NCBI GenBank assembly: GCA_029570835.1
Contig: JAKPTX010000089.1
Span: 98,637-162,636 of the forward strand
Direction of reading: 5' to 3'
DNA from: Bacteroidota bacterium
GTDB lineage: Bacteria; Bacteroidota; Bacteroidia; Bacteroidales; WCHB1-69
Length of the DNA stretch: 64,000 nucleotides
Part shown: positions 24,052 through 33,181 of the stretch, one piece after another
Numbering within the stretch: position 1 is the stretch's first letter
How the letters are laid out: every line of letters starts with the position of its first letter
Translations under genes and position numbers: made by a program
The notes under the pieces: model-generated
What the model saw: only the letters and a program-made list of their open reading frames with translations
What the model was told of the DNA's origin: nothing
The model's database searches: none

Positions 24052-24807
24052 TTGTATCATTTAAAATGGAGGGATAGCTTGTTATTCAAACGGTTAAGGC
24101 ATCGGAAAGAAAGCGCATCTCAATCTATAGAAGATTATCTCCGGCATATTATCGGGATTAAAACGAGGAATTTGGAGATCTATCGTGTTGCTTTGACGCA
24201 TCGTTCTGCTTCGAAAGAGAGTAATCTGGCAAAATATATTAATAACGAGCGATTGGAGTATTTGGGTGATGCAGTTTTAAATAGTATCATTTCGGAATAT
24301 CTCTTTAAGAAATATCCATTGGTAAATGAGGGGGCGTTGACGGAGATGCGTTCGAAGCTGGTTTGTCGGGAGCGGCTCAATATGTTAGCCAGGAAGATCG
24401 GGTTGTGTACTTATATTTCGGCACAAAGTGGGGTTAAGGCAAAATCGATTGACGGAGATGCTTTTGAGGCCTTGGTTGGTGCAATATATCTGGATAAAGG
24501 ATATAAAATGACTCAGGAGATTGTGTTAAAACGTCTCTTTTTACTTCATTTAGATGTTGAAAGTGTAATTCAGGAGGATACCAATTATAAGGGGAAATTG
24601 TACAATTGGGGGAATAAGAATAATCGGGAAATTCGTTTTGAAAATCAACTTAATTATGAGGGGGATGAGCGGAAATTACATAAATCGGAGGTGTTTATTG
24701 ATGGTGTTTTATTTGGAGAGGCGCTCCATTATACGATAAAAAAAGCGGAGCAGATGGCAGCATCTCGGGCATTGGAAACTATTTCAGAGCAAGAGTATGA
24801 AAGCTAA
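24052..24807 (+). CDS. rnc: Ribonuclease III
   Basis: A 251-residue double-strand RNA endonuclease for rRNA and mRNA processing. The signature NERLEYLGDAVLNSIISEYLF is at about residues 64-84 and the second acidic motif GDAFEALVGAIYLDKGY at about 139-155; a double-stranded RNA-binding domain fills the C-terminal third. No ATG exists upstream of the signature, so translation must start at TTG (24052, or 24079). The gene normally follows acpP-fabF in this phylum; here it follows the island. Its end overlaps the next gene by 11 bases. Confidence 0.93.
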   Translation: MYHLKWRDSLLFKRLRHRKESASQSIEDYLRHIIGIKTRNLEIYRVALTHRSASKESNLAKYINNERLEYLGDAVLNSIISEYLFKKYPLVNEGALTEMRSKLVCRERLNMLARKIGLCTYISAQSGVKAKSIDGDAFEALVGAIYLDKGYKMTQEIVLKRLFLLHLDVESVIQEDTNYKGKLYNWGNKNNREIRFENQLNYEGDERKLHKSEVFIDGVLFGEALHYTIKKAEQMAASRALETISEQEYES

Positions 24808-25573
24808 AGAGATTCAAATTAGGGATATTAACTTCTTTTTTGGTAACAAAAATGAGTATTTCATCAGTGCCGTTCGTTCTCATTTGGACTCGATTCCTTT
24901 TGCTCATCAATTGGGATTAAATCTCGATTGCACATTTTCTTGGTTAACTCAAATTAAACCGGATCCTCAAGAGGGTGAAGCCTGTTTTAATTTGTACCAC
25001 GCCTCTTTAGCCTCCGAATATAATGTCCATTGTTGTATTTTGGAAAATAAAACTACGGAGTATCAATTGCAATTTTTTATCACAGGTAAAGGTAAAAAAA
25101 AATCAACACCCCAAACCGGATTTTTATATAAACCGGATCTTTATCTTTTAAATAAAGGGGGATTAACAGTTTTTAAAACAGATCTTTTTAATGTCGATTA
25201 CCTTCTTCTTTTTTATGGTGAGAATCTCCAGCAACTGACTCATTCGAGAGATCGTGTAAATCAACTTTATTTAGGGAACGTTGCAGAGTTGTCACATTAT
25301 CTCAAACCCGGGACTGATAGAAAGACAAAACAGATAGAACAATTTTTGAAAAATAGTTTCTACTTTATTGAGATTACCCGAGCTCAAAAAAAACAGGAAG
25401 AACAATTGAAACAGTTTGGGATTTATAATAGAATCCCTAGGGAGAATCCGGATGATCCCGTGTTAACAGCGGTTTACAATGATCCAATCTGTACTCCAAT
25501 CAATGAAAAAGTGACCATTACGATCAATAAGTATCTGCAATCGATTTTATCAGATGAAGAGGATTACTATTAA
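24797..25573 (+). CDS. IPExxxVDY-like family protein of unknown function
   Basis: A 258-residue soluble protein whose middle contains FNVDYLLLFYGEN, matching the VDY half of the family known from the rnc neighbourhood in Bacteroidota; the IPE half is not clear. The start region KEIQIRDINFFFGNKNEY recalls the same family. It is longer than most members (usually 150-200 residues); the C-terminal Lys/Gln-rich extra part is not recognised. It overlaps rnc by 11 bases, so the two are likely co-expressed. Confidence 0.55.
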   Translation: MKAKEIQIRDINFFFGNKNEYFISAVRSHLDSIPFAHQLGLNLDCTFSWLTQIKPDPQEGEACFNLYHASLASEYNVHCCILENKTTEYQLQFFITGKGKKKSTPQTGFLYKPDLYLLNKGGLTVFKTDLFNVDYLLLFYGENLQQLTHSRDRVNQLYLGNVAELSHYLKPGTDRKTKQIEQFLKNSFYFIEITRAQKKQEEQLKQFGIYNRIPRENPDDPVLTAVYNDPICTPINEKVTITINKYLQSILSDEEDYY

Positions 25574-25587
25574 TGCCGCTTTTTTTG

Positions 25588-25595
25588 TACCTTTG
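25588..25595 (+). promoter_or_regulatory. -7 promoter element (TACCTTTG)
   Basis: TACCTTTG, 44 bases before the ATG of the permease gene, after a T run that ends the previous gene. Confidence 0.6.
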
Positions 25596-25639
25596 TAGTT
25601 TGTTTTCGGTTATAGTGTCAAATTTATGAAAAAAATCTA

Positions 25640-26857
25640 ATGAAACTTTATAAGCTTTCGTCACAATTATTAGAAACGAAGTCTCATAAATACTCTCGTC
25701 CCATAGTTCGATTGAGTATCATAGGAGTTGCATTGGGTTTGGTAATCATTATATTGGCTCTTTTCATTACTCAAGGTTATAAAAAGGCGATTCGGGAGAA
25801 GGTGGTCAGCATGGGGTCTCATATCAGAATTTCAAATTATGATCATAATCTCTCTTTTGCTCCGGTTCCATTTAATCGGAATCAACCTTTTATTCAACGC
25901 TTAAAAGCGAATCCCCATGTTGAAAAAATTCAATATTACACAACCAGAGTAGGGATTTTAAAGGCAAAGGATCAAGTTGAAGGAATTGTCTTTAAAGGAG
26001 TTGACACCTCTTTTTCATGGAGTTTATTTGAACCTAATTTGATAAAAGGAGAGCGGGAAGATTTTGGCGCGGAAAAGACGAGTAATGCACTCTACATATC
26101 TAAGCGAATAGCCAATAAATTGGAAGTTGGAGTGGGAGATAAGGTTACTGCTTTTTACGTCCAGGATCCCCCCAGACAAAGAAATTTGAAGATAGCCGGT
26201 ATATTTGAAACTTTTTTGCCCGACTTTGATGATAAAATGGCACTGGTTGATTTGAGGTTGTTACAGAGATTGAACAACTGGGACTCATCGCAAATTGGAG
26301 GGATTGAGATTTTGATTGATGATTATGAAAAGATTGATCAGTTGGGAACGGAGATTAATCTGGATATCGGCTATGAATTGAAAGCGGAGACGATCAAGCA
26401 GATTTATCCTAATATTTTTGAATGGTTGAATCTTTTTGATACGAATGTCATTGTTTTATTGGTAATCACGCTTTTTGTGAGTATTATTACGATGATTTCC
26501 ACCTTTTTTATTATTGTTTTGGAGCAAACCAGAACCATCGGGATATTGAAAACATTGGGAATGGAGACCCGGGCGCTGTTTAAACTGTTCGTTTTAATGG
26601 GTACACGATTGATTTTGAAGGGCATGATATATGGAAATCTCATTGCTTTGAGTTTGGCGTGGGTGCAATCTCACTTTAAAATCTTAACTTTAGATCCGGA
26701 AACCTATTATCTATCTTATATTCCTATGGATTTGAATGTTTACACACTTTTGTACGCTAATGTAGGGGTTTACGCTGTTTGTATGGGAGCTTTATTACTT
26801 CCGGCACTCTACGTTTCTCATAAAATTACTCCGATTAACGCGATTCGTTTTGACTAA
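25640..26857 (+). CDS. FtsX/LolE-type ABC transporter permease
   Basis: A 405-residue permease of the MacB/FtsX/LolCE topology: an N-terminal helix (about 25-45, IVRLSIIGVALGLVIIILALFIT), a large periplasmic domain, and three C-terminal helices (about 272-300, 322-345 and 370-395). Such proteins pair with a LolD-like ATPase to move lipoproteins from the inner membrane. The ATPase gene is not adjacent; in Bacteroidota it is commonly elsewhere. polA starts about 10 bases downstream. Confidence 0.85.
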   Translation: MKLYKLSSQLLETKSHKYSRPIVRLSIIGVALGLVIIILALFITQGYKKAIREKVVSMGSHIRISNYDHNLSFAPVPFNRNQPFIQRLKANPHVEKIQYYTTRVGILKAKDQVEGIVFKGVDTSFSWSLFEPNLIKGEREDFGAEKTSNALYISKRIANKLEVGVGDKVTAFYVQDPPRQRNLKIAGIFETFLPDFDDKMALVDLRLLQRLNNWDSSQIGGIEILIDDYEKIDQLGTEINLDIGYELKAETIKQIYPNIFEWLNLFDTNVIVLLVITLFVSIITMISTFFIIVLEQTRTIGILKTLGMETRALFKLFVLMGTRLILKGMIYGNLIALSLAWVQSHFKILTLDPETYYLSYIPMDLNVYTLLYANVGVYAVCMGALLLPALYVSHKITPINAIRFD

Positions 26858-26867
26858 ATTAATGATA

Positions 26868-29561
26868 ATGAAAAAAATATTTCTATTGGATGCTATGGCG
26901 TTGATTTATCGAGGTTATTATGCTTTGATTAAATCACCACGAATTACTTCTAAAGGAGTTAACACTACTGCAGTTTTTGGGTTTATGAATACCCTTTTTG
27001 ATCTGCTTCAGAATGAAGAACTAACCCATATTGCCGTATCTTTTGATACCGGAGCTCCCACCCTCAGACACGCGGAATTTGAGGATTACAAAGCAAATCG
27101 GGAAGCTACACCTGACGATATTGTGAATGGAATCCCGATTATTATGGAGATCCTTAAAGCGATGAATATTCCGATTATTCTTAAAGATGGCTATGAAGCA
27201 GATGATATCATCGGAACGATGGCCAAAAGAGCAGAGATGGAAGATTTTGAAGTGTATATGATGACATCGGATAAGGACTACGGGCAGTTGGTTTCAGAAC
27301 ATATCCATATTTATAAACCCGGGAAAATGGGTCAAAAAGCTGAGGTTATAGGGGTTAAAGAGGTATGCGAAAAGTATGAAATTCAAAAACCGGAACAATT
27401 GATAGATATTTTGGGATTATGGGGCGATGCTTCCGATAATATTCCGGGAGTGCCTTCAATTGGAGAAGTGAAAGCAAAAAGGTTGATTTCAGAATATCAC
27501 TCTATTGAAAACATCTATCAAAATATAGATCAACTTCCGGAAAATAGTATAAAAAAAGCATTGGTTGAACATCAGGATAAGGCAATCCTTTCCAAATCAT
27601 TGGCAACCATCATTACGGATGTTCCTGTAGAGTTCGACTTGGATGAGATGAAAAGGAGTGCTCCTAATATGGATCAGTTGCAAGCCATCTTTAGAGAGTT
27701 GGAATTCAGGACTTTATCAAAAAGACTTGAAAAAATATATCCTACTGTTACTCAACCTGTTGCAACACAACCGGATCTGTTTTCAAGTCCTGTTCCGGCA
27801 GAAACAGACCAACAAACTCTTTTTTCCCATTTTGATGAACTGGCACACCATTATCGCAGCATAGAAGAGTGGTCTGAAACAGGGATAGAGCTGGAAAAGT
27901 CGACCCAATTGATGTTTGACTGGATTTTTAAGGAGGATAAGATTGTGGGTTTTGCTGTTGCAGCAGATCCCAACGATATTTGTTATCATCTTTTTGAAGA
28001 GGAGAAGAGAAACTACCTTTCAATGCTGAAAGAGCTCTTTGAAAAACCTGTTTTTGTGATCTCTTATCAGACCAAGCAAACCTATAAGTACTTAAGGATT
28101 CTCAATATTGATCCTCAAGTTCAGTTTTTTGATATTCAGATTGCACACTATTTGATTCAACCTGAAAGATCACACCAGTTAAGTCATTTGACAGAGAGTT
28201 ATTTGGAGTACACTTTGTTGGAGATACCCAATTCACCAACAGTGAATCAAATCGTTACTATAGCGTGCGAGAAAGTGGAATTGTATCATCCTCTATATCA
28301 GGTTTTAACGAAAGAACTCAAAGAGAGTCAACTAGAGAAACTATTCTATGATATGGAGATGCCTCTTTCCAACATTTTAGGAGAGATGGAATTGCAAGGA
28401 ATTCGTTTGGATAGCGAGATTTTGAAAGAGAGTTCAGAGCAAATCACTCGTGAAATAGAGGAACTGGAAAAGAAAATCTTTGAATATGCAGGGGTTACTT
28501 TTAATGTAGCGTCACCCAAACAGCTCGGGGAAGTATTATTTGAAAAGATCAGGATTATTGAGAATGCCAAACTGACCAAAACCAAGCAGTATCAAACGGG
28601 TGAAGAGGTGTTGCAAAAATTGGTGAATAAACATCCGATAGTTCAGCATGTATTGGATTGGAGAACATTATCCAAGTTGAAATCCACATACATAGATGCG
28701 CTTCCTGATCTGGTTAATCCCAAAACAGGAAAGATTCATACCACTTTCCAACAAACAGTAACTGCAACCGGGCGGTTGAGTTCTACCAATCCCAATATTC
28801 AGAACATACCGGTCAGAACAGACAGAGGAAAGGAGATCCGAAAAGCTTTTATTGCATCTTCAGAGGATTATCAACTGGTTTCTGCCGACTATTCTCAAAT
28901 TGAATTGCGTGTGGTGGCTTCTGTTGCTGAAGATCAAAATATGATTCAGGCTTTTAAAAATGGGGAGGATATTCACACGGCTACTGCTGCCAAGGTTTTT
29001 CATATTGCCATTGATGAGGTAACAGCTGAGCAAAGAAGATATGCCAAAACGGTAAATTTTGGGATTATTTACGGTATTTCAGCATTTGGATTGTCGGACA
29101 GATTGGGTATTCCTCAAGCAGAATCAAGGGAGCTTATAGCTAACTACAACAAGAGTTTTCCTCAAATTGAGCAATATATGACCAATGTGATCGAGTTTGC
29201 CCGTAAGCATGGTTATGTTGAGACGCTCATGGGAAGAAGACGCTATATTCAGGATATCAACTCATCCAATGGATTGATTCGCAAAAATATGGAAAGAAAC
29301 GCCATTAATGCTCCTATTCAGGGCACAGCAGCGGATATTATCAAAGTGGCTATGATTTATATTGATCGGGAGCTGAAAGCCAGAAACTTCAAAACCAAGA
29401 TGTTATTGCAGGTGCATGACGAATTGATTTTCGACGTTCCTAAGGAAGAGCTGGAGACCATTATGAGTTTAATTCCTCAATTAATGGCAAATGCAATCGA
29501 ACTGAAAGTCCCTTTGGAAGTGGATATTCGAAATGGAAACAATTGGTATGATGTACACTAA
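26868..29561 (+). CDS. polA: DNA polymerase I
   Basis: An 897-residue family A polymerase starting MKKIFLLDAMALIYRGYYAL (an ATG at 26862 is also possible). The 5'-3' exonuclease domain (about 1-290) keeps VSFDTGAPTLRH, DGYEADDIIGTMA, TSDKDYGQLV and GLWGDASDNIPGVPSIGEVKA. The polymerase domain keeps TATGRLSSTNPNIQNIPVR, SADYSQIELRV, RRYAKTVNFGIIYG and QVHDELIFD. The intermediate proofreading domain lacks the usual metal-ligand motifs: there is STQLMFDWIF where FDTET is expected and no Asp at the other two positions, so 3'-5' exonuclease activity is probably lost. Role: Okazaki-fragment maturation and repair. Confidence 0.95.
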   Translation: MKKIFLLDAMALIYRGYYALIKSPRITSKGVNTTAVFGFMNTLFDLLQNEELTHIAVSFDTGAPTLRHAEFEDYKANREATPDDIVNGIPIIMEILKAMNIPIILKDGYEADDIIGTMAKRAEMEDFEVYMMTSDKDYGQLVSEHIHIYKPGKMGQKAEVIGVKEVCEKYEIQKPEQLIDILGLWGDASDNIPGVPSIGEVKAKRLISEYHSIENIYQNIDQLPENSIKKALVEHQDKAILSKSLATIITDVPVEFDLDEMKRSAPNMDQLQAIFRELEFRTLSKRLEKIYPTVTQPVATQPDLFSSPVPAETDQQTLFSHFDELAHHYRSIEEWSETGIELEKSTQLMFDWIFKEDKIVGFAVAADPNDICYHLFEEEKRNYLSMLKELFEKPVFVISYQTKQTYKYLRILNIDPQVQFFDIQIAHYLIQPERSHQLSHLTESYLEYTLLEIPNSPTVNQIVTIACEKVELYHPLYQVLTKELKESQLEKLFYDMEMPLSNILGEMELQGIRLDSEILKESSEQITREIEELEKKIFEYAGVTFNVASPKQLGEVLFEKIRIIENAKLTKTKQYQTGEEVLQKLVNKHPIVQHVLDWRTLSKLKSTYIDALPDLVNPKTGKIHTTFQQTVTATGRLSSTNPNIQNIPVRTDRGKEIRKAFIASSEDYQLVSADYSQIELRVVASVAEDQNMIQAFKNGEDIHTATAAKVFHIAIDEVTAEQRRYAKTVNFGIIYGISAFGLSDRLGIPQAESRELIANYNKSFPQIEQYMTNVIEFARKHGYVETLMGRRRYIQDINSSNGLIRKNMERNAINAPIQGTAADIIKVAMIYIDRELKARNFKTKMLLQVHDELIFDVPKEELETIMSLIPQLMANAIELKVPLEVDIRNGNNWYDVH

Positions 29562-29572
29562 ATAGAAATCTA

Positions 29573-30496
29573 ATGGATCAGATTATTACAATTTTGGGTC
29601 CGACAGCTACCGGAAAAACGAAGGTGGCGGTGCAACTGGCTGACCGGTTGGGTGCTGAAATTGTGAGTGCCGATTCCAGACAGGTGTATCGTGGGATGAA
29701 TCTGGGTACCGGTAAGGATTTGCTGGAGTACACATACAATGGGAAGGAGATTCCTTATCACATGATTGATATTGTTGATCCCGGCATTGAATATAATGTG
29801 TATCAATATCAACAAAAAGCCTTTTTGACGATTCAAAGATTGCAAAAACGTGACATTCCTGTCGTTTTATGTGGCGGAAGCGGTTTGTATTTGGAGGCTT
29901 TAATCAAGGGATATCAACTTTACCCGGTGCCTGAAAATCCGGAATTGAGGAAAGAGTTTGATCAACAATCGATGGAGGAGCTGATCGAAAAGTTATATCA
30001 GTTGAAACAGGTGCATAACAAGACTGATATTGAAACGAGAGATCGTATCTACAGAGCTTTGGAAATCGAGATTTTCAATCAAGAGAATCCGGAAATAGCT
30101 CACTATGCAACGCCTATCCCATCCATAATTTTTGGATTGAAAGGAGAGCGTGATCTGATCCGGTCCCGAATTACACAAAGATTGCAAGCGCGTTTGGAAG
30201 AGGGAATGATTGATGAGGTCAAACAATTGATCGATTCGGGAGTGAGTCAGGAGCAACTGATTCGCTACGGATTAGAATACAAATACATCACGTTATACTT
30301 GCAGGGAGCGTTGGATTATCAAACCTTTTTTGATCGGTTAAAAGTTGCAATTCATCAATTCTCTAAGAGGCAGATGACCTGGTTCAGGAAGATGGAACGG
30401 GATGGAATGCAGATCCATTGGATTGATGTAACATGGTCTGATGATGAGAAATTAAACTTTATCAAAAAAATAATGTCTAATAATATTGATACATAA
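29573..30496 (+). CDS. miaA: tRNA dimethylallyltransferase
   Basis: A 307-residue enzyme that adds a dimethylallyl group to A37 of tRNAs reading UNN codons. The P-loop ILGPTATGKTKVA is at residues 7-19, followed by GAEIVSADSRQVYRGMNLGTGK and VLCGGSGLYLEAL, all family marks. KRQMTWFRKM is the C-terminal hallmark. Length is normal. It starts 11 bases after polA and is followed after 15 bases by folD, so polA-miaA-folD likely form one transcript. Confidence 0.95.
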   Translation: MDQIITILGPTATGKTKVAVQLADRLGAEIVSADSRQVYRGMNLGTGKDLLEYTYNGKEIPYHMIDIVDPGIEYNVYQYQQKAFLTIQRLQKRDIPVVLCGGSGLYLEALIKGYQLYPVPENPELRKEFDQQSMEELIEKLYQLKQVHNKTDIETRDRIYRALEIEIFNQENPEIAHYATPIPSIIFGLKGERDLIRSRITQRLQARLEEGMIDEVKQLIDSGVSQEQLIRYGLEYKYITLYLQGALDYQTFFDRLKVAIHQFSKRQMTWFRKMERDGMQIHWIDVTWSDDEKLNFIKKIMSNNIDT

Positions 30497-30511
30497 CAAA
30501 TTAGAATAATT

Positions 30512-31381
30512 ATGAAAACAATAGATGGTAAGCTTTTAGCGGCAAAAATTACAGGAGCAGTTCGGGAAGAGATTGCTGTTTTACAACCAAAATTGGGAAG
30601 GGCACCCAAAATGGATATTATCGTTGTGGGAGAAGATCCATACAGTATTAAATATGTAAATAGTAAAAAGAAAAAATCCGAAGAGGTTGGGATTGAATGT
30701 GATGTTCACTTGCTTTCCGCTACTACTAAACAGGAGGAGTTACTGCATTTGATTGATCAGTTGAATCAAAATAATCAGGTGGATGCTATTTTGGTACAAC
30801 TGCCTCTTCCTAAAGGATTTGATGAGCAACAAGTGTTGGAAGCGATCGATTATCGCAAAGATGTGGATGGTCTTCATCCAATGAATGTGGGGTTGATGCA
30901 ACGGGTTGAAGATCCTATTATTCCCTGTACTTCCAGAGGTATTCTTTCGCTTTTGCAAGAGGCAAAAGTGGATATTGCGGGTAAGCACTGTGTTGTTGTG
31001 GGAAGAAGTAATCTGGTAGGTTATCCGACCGCTCAGTTAATGTTGAAGATGAGCGCGACTGTGACGGTTTGTCATTCGCAAACAAGAAATTTGGCGCAGC
31101 ATACTAAAGAAGCAGATATTTTGATTTTGGCTACCGGTAATCCTCGTTTGGTAACTCCCGATATGATGAAACCGGGCGTTGTGGTGATCGATGTGGCGAT
31201 TAATTTTGACAATGGGAAAATGGTTGGAGATGCTTATCATCCTGCATATTTGGATAAATTGGGAAAAGTTGTTTCTGCAATTACTCCTGTGCCGGGCGGG
31301 GTAGGTCCCATGACCGTCGTTTCATTACTCCAAAATTGCCTCGATTTGTATAAGAAGCATAATAATTTGGAAATAAAATAA
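30512..31381 (+). CDS. folD: Methylenetetrahydrofolate dehydrogenase / cyclohydrolase
   Basis: A 289-residue bifunctional enzyme of one-carbon metabolism, interconverting 5,10-methylene-, 5,10-methenyl- and 10-formyl-tetrahydrofolate with NADP. The catalytic region YVNSKKKKSEEVGIE (about 50-64) keeps the Tyr and Lys, and VQLPLPKGFDEQQVLEAIDYRKDVDGLHPMNVG, GRSNLVGYPTAQLM and TPVPGGVGPMTV are all in place. A G-rich hairpin with a T tail follows directly. Confidence 0.96.
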   Translation: MKTIDGKLLAAKITGAVREEIAVLQPKLGRAPKMDIIVVGEDPYSIKYVNSKKKKSEEVGIECDVHLLSATTKQEELLHLIDQLNQNNQVDAILVQLPLPKGFDEQQVLEAIDYRKDVDGLHPMNVGLMQRVEDPIIPCTSRGILSLLQEAKVDIAGKHCVVVGRSNLVGYPTAQLMLKMSATVTVCHSQTRNLAQHTKEADILILATGNPRLVTPDMMKPGVVVIDVAINFDNGKMVGDAYHPAYLDKLGKVVSAITPVPGGVGPMTVVSLLQNCLDLYKKHNNLEIK

Positions 31382-31384
31382 ATT

Positions 31385-31415
31385 GGGGGGCAGCGAAAGC
31401 TCCCCTTTTTTGTTA
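31385..31415 (+). terminator. Rho-independent terminator after folD
   Basis: GGGG and AGC pair with GCT and CCCC around a GAAA loop with a small bulge, followed by six T. It overlaps copy 4 of the G6CAG repeat. Confidence 0.7.
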
Positions 31416-31434
31416 TTTTGTCGCCCCACTCTTT
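31385..31434 (+). repeat. G6CAG repeat family, copy 4
   Basis: GGGGGGCAGC at the left end and GTTATTTTGTCGCCCCACTCT at the right end match the family. It is the shortest copy (about 50 bp) and works as the folD terminator. Confidence 0.65.
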
Positions 31435-31477
31435 GAGTGAAGCGCTTTTTATTCAAGAACTCAAAATTTAGGGCTAT

Positions 31478-31999
31478 TTACTTAATTATTAGCTCTTTAA
31501 ATTTAATAGATTGCTCTTCTTTGGAATTATTCAACAATATTTTCAATGTTTTATTTTCAAGATCCAAAGTTTCAAACATGATGTGATATCCTTCATTGAG
31601 TCCAAAATCATAAGTTTCAGAGATGAAAAACTCTAATGGATTTTCTTTGACAATAATAAAATAATCATATCCAACCAGAAATTCGCACATTAATATGGCG
31701 TATATATTTGTGTTGTAATATTTCAATTTAGTGAATTTACTTAAACAAGAAGTAGATTCACTGTAACTATCTATTTTATATTCAGTATTTTCTGTAATAT
31801 AATAGAGTTCATCATTGACCAAATTAATATCTTTATCAACACTATCTGTTTTTATAAAAAAGGGCATTTCCCCTTTGAGTAACTTGTTGATATAAATACA
31901 ACTGCTATCACACGAAATCTCAATAGTTTCAACTTTCTCTTGGGCTGACAAACTATGTGATAAAGTCAGCAATAAAATAATATAAAATATCTTTTTCAT
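31478..31999 (-). CDS. Small exported protein of unknown function
   Basis: A 173-residue protein with a typical signal peptide (MKKIFYIILLLTLSHSLSAQ). The mature part is rich in Asp, Glu and beta-forming residues, with three cysteines in the N-terminal half (CDSSC and a later SCLSK). I recognise no family. It is AT-rich, unlike the flanking housekeeping genes. The next gene upstream, also a small exported protein, ends 63 bases away; both lie on the minus strand before the cvpA operon. Probably periplasmic. Confidence 0.65.
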   Translation of the reverse strand: MKKIFYIILLLTLSHSLSAQEKVETIEISCDSSCIYINKLLKGEMPFFIKTDSVDKDINLVNDELYYITENTEYKIDSYSESTSCLSKFTKLKYYNTNIYAILMCEFLVGYDYFIIVKENPLEFFISETYDFGLNEGYHIMFETLDLENKTLKILLNNSKEEQSIKFKELIIK

Positions 32000-32062
32000 T
32001 GTTTTATTTACGGTTCAAAAATTAATTGAATTTCAAAATCTTTCATATCATCTATTATATTA

Positions 32063-32656
32063 TTAGCTCATCCAACAACCACATTTTTTATCAATACTCC
32101 ATTCACCATTATTGATGAGAAATAGAATACCGGAGCGTTCAAATCTAAACCCATTATACAGGTAAAACCCAATTATAATGAACTTATCTTCAATGCAATA
32201 GGGCTGAGTTAAACTGAGTGATCTGAATTGCTTCATATTTTCTGTGATAGGAATATTTTCCGGATAGTTCCAGGTAAAACTTAATTCATTCAAGTTTATT
32301 ACTTGATTTAGAAGCTCCAATTTGTTTTGATAGTTTAGTTTATCTTTGATGATCTGTTTGTAACCGCAAAAATACAGATGCAGCAATGAGTCAATCTCAA
32401 ATTCTTGAATATCAACAATATAATTGGGGTCAATATCAATAGGATTTGGGTTGCCCAGAACAAAATCCCATTGAGCCGGAACTATATTAAAGTACAAACT
32501 ATCAGGTTGAGAAGATTTTTCGATAAAATCCTTGATTACCAATTCATTTATCTTATCAATTTCATAATCTGCCAAACCGCTTGGATATTTTTGAGAATAA
32601 ACAAACGGCAAATATGAAATGATGGATATAAATAATAAAAACCTTAATTTAAACAT
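32063..32656 (-). CDS. Small exported protein of unknown function
   Basis: A 197-residue protein with a signal peptide (MFKLRFLLFISIISYLPFVYSQ) and a mature domain ending in a Cys-rich motif KKCGCWMS at the very C-terminus. FTWNYPENIPITENMK and GFRFERSGILFLINNGEWSID suggest a beta-rich fold. No family recognised. It lies 30 bases downstream of the cvpA-like gene and could be an accessory addition to that operon's end. Confidence 0.65.
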   Translation of the reverse strand: MFKLRFLLFISIISYLPFVYSQKYPSGLADYEIDKINELVIKDFIEKSSQPDSLYFNIVPAQWDFVLGNPNPIDIDPNYIVDIQEFEIDSLLHLYFCGYKQIIKDKLNYQNKLELLNQVINLNELSFTWNYPENIPITENMKQFRSLSLTQPYCIEDKFIIIGFYLYNGFRFERSGILFLINNGEWSIDKKCGCWMS

Positions 32657-32686
32657 AATTACAAGATTTATTCTAATTCTCCATTT

Positions 32687-33178
32687 TTAATTCTCAGAAG
32701 GTTTTTCTTCCTCCTCCTTATTAAAAAAAGCTTGTAGTTTAGGAATGATAGGCTCAGTGTAGGGATAAAAAAAGGATTCAGCTTTGGTTTTGGGTTTGAT
32801 GAGTACCTCTTTGGTATCCAAACTATTAACAATAAAGAGGAGCGCACTCACAATAGTTAACACCTTTGCTGCACCAAAAAGAGCACCCAGGATTTGATTG
32901 ATAATTGGAGGAATCACCACTTTAACTATTTTTTCTACAAATGCTCCGGCAAGATAGGTTAGAATCAAAACTCCAAAAAAAGTAATTACAAAGTAGAGTG
33001 AGGAGGGAATTGAATCAAAATGTAGTTTTTGAGCCACCCAATCTGAAAATCGAAAAGCAACAAATAAACCACCCACCAATGCAAGAATGGAGGCCAACTC
33101 ACGAACTAATCCATTGGTAAACCCTTTATATCCAAACCATAAAAGAGGTATTACTATTAAAAAATCCAGGTAATTCAT
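32687..33178 (-). CDS. cvpA: CvpA family membrane protein
   Basis: A 163-residue protein with four hydrophobic helices and the family pattern: MNYLDFLIVIPLLWFGYKGFTNGLVRELASI at the start and NQILGALFGAAKVLTIVSALLF near the third helix. CvpA proteins are linked to colicin V production, envelope integrity and bile tolerance in other bacteria. It is the last gene of the purD-MlaE-MlaF-CvpA run with a 3-base gap, so probably one transcript. Confidence 0.85.
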   Translation of the reverse strand: MNYLDFLIVIPLLWFGYKGFTNGLVRELASILALVGGLFVAFRFSDWVAQKLHFDSIPSSLYFVITFFGVLILTYLAGAFVEKIVKVVIPPIINQILGALFGAAKVLTIVSALLFIVNSLDTKEVLIKPKTKAESFFYPYTEPIIPKLQAFFNKEEEEKPSEN

Positions 33179-33181
33179 AGG

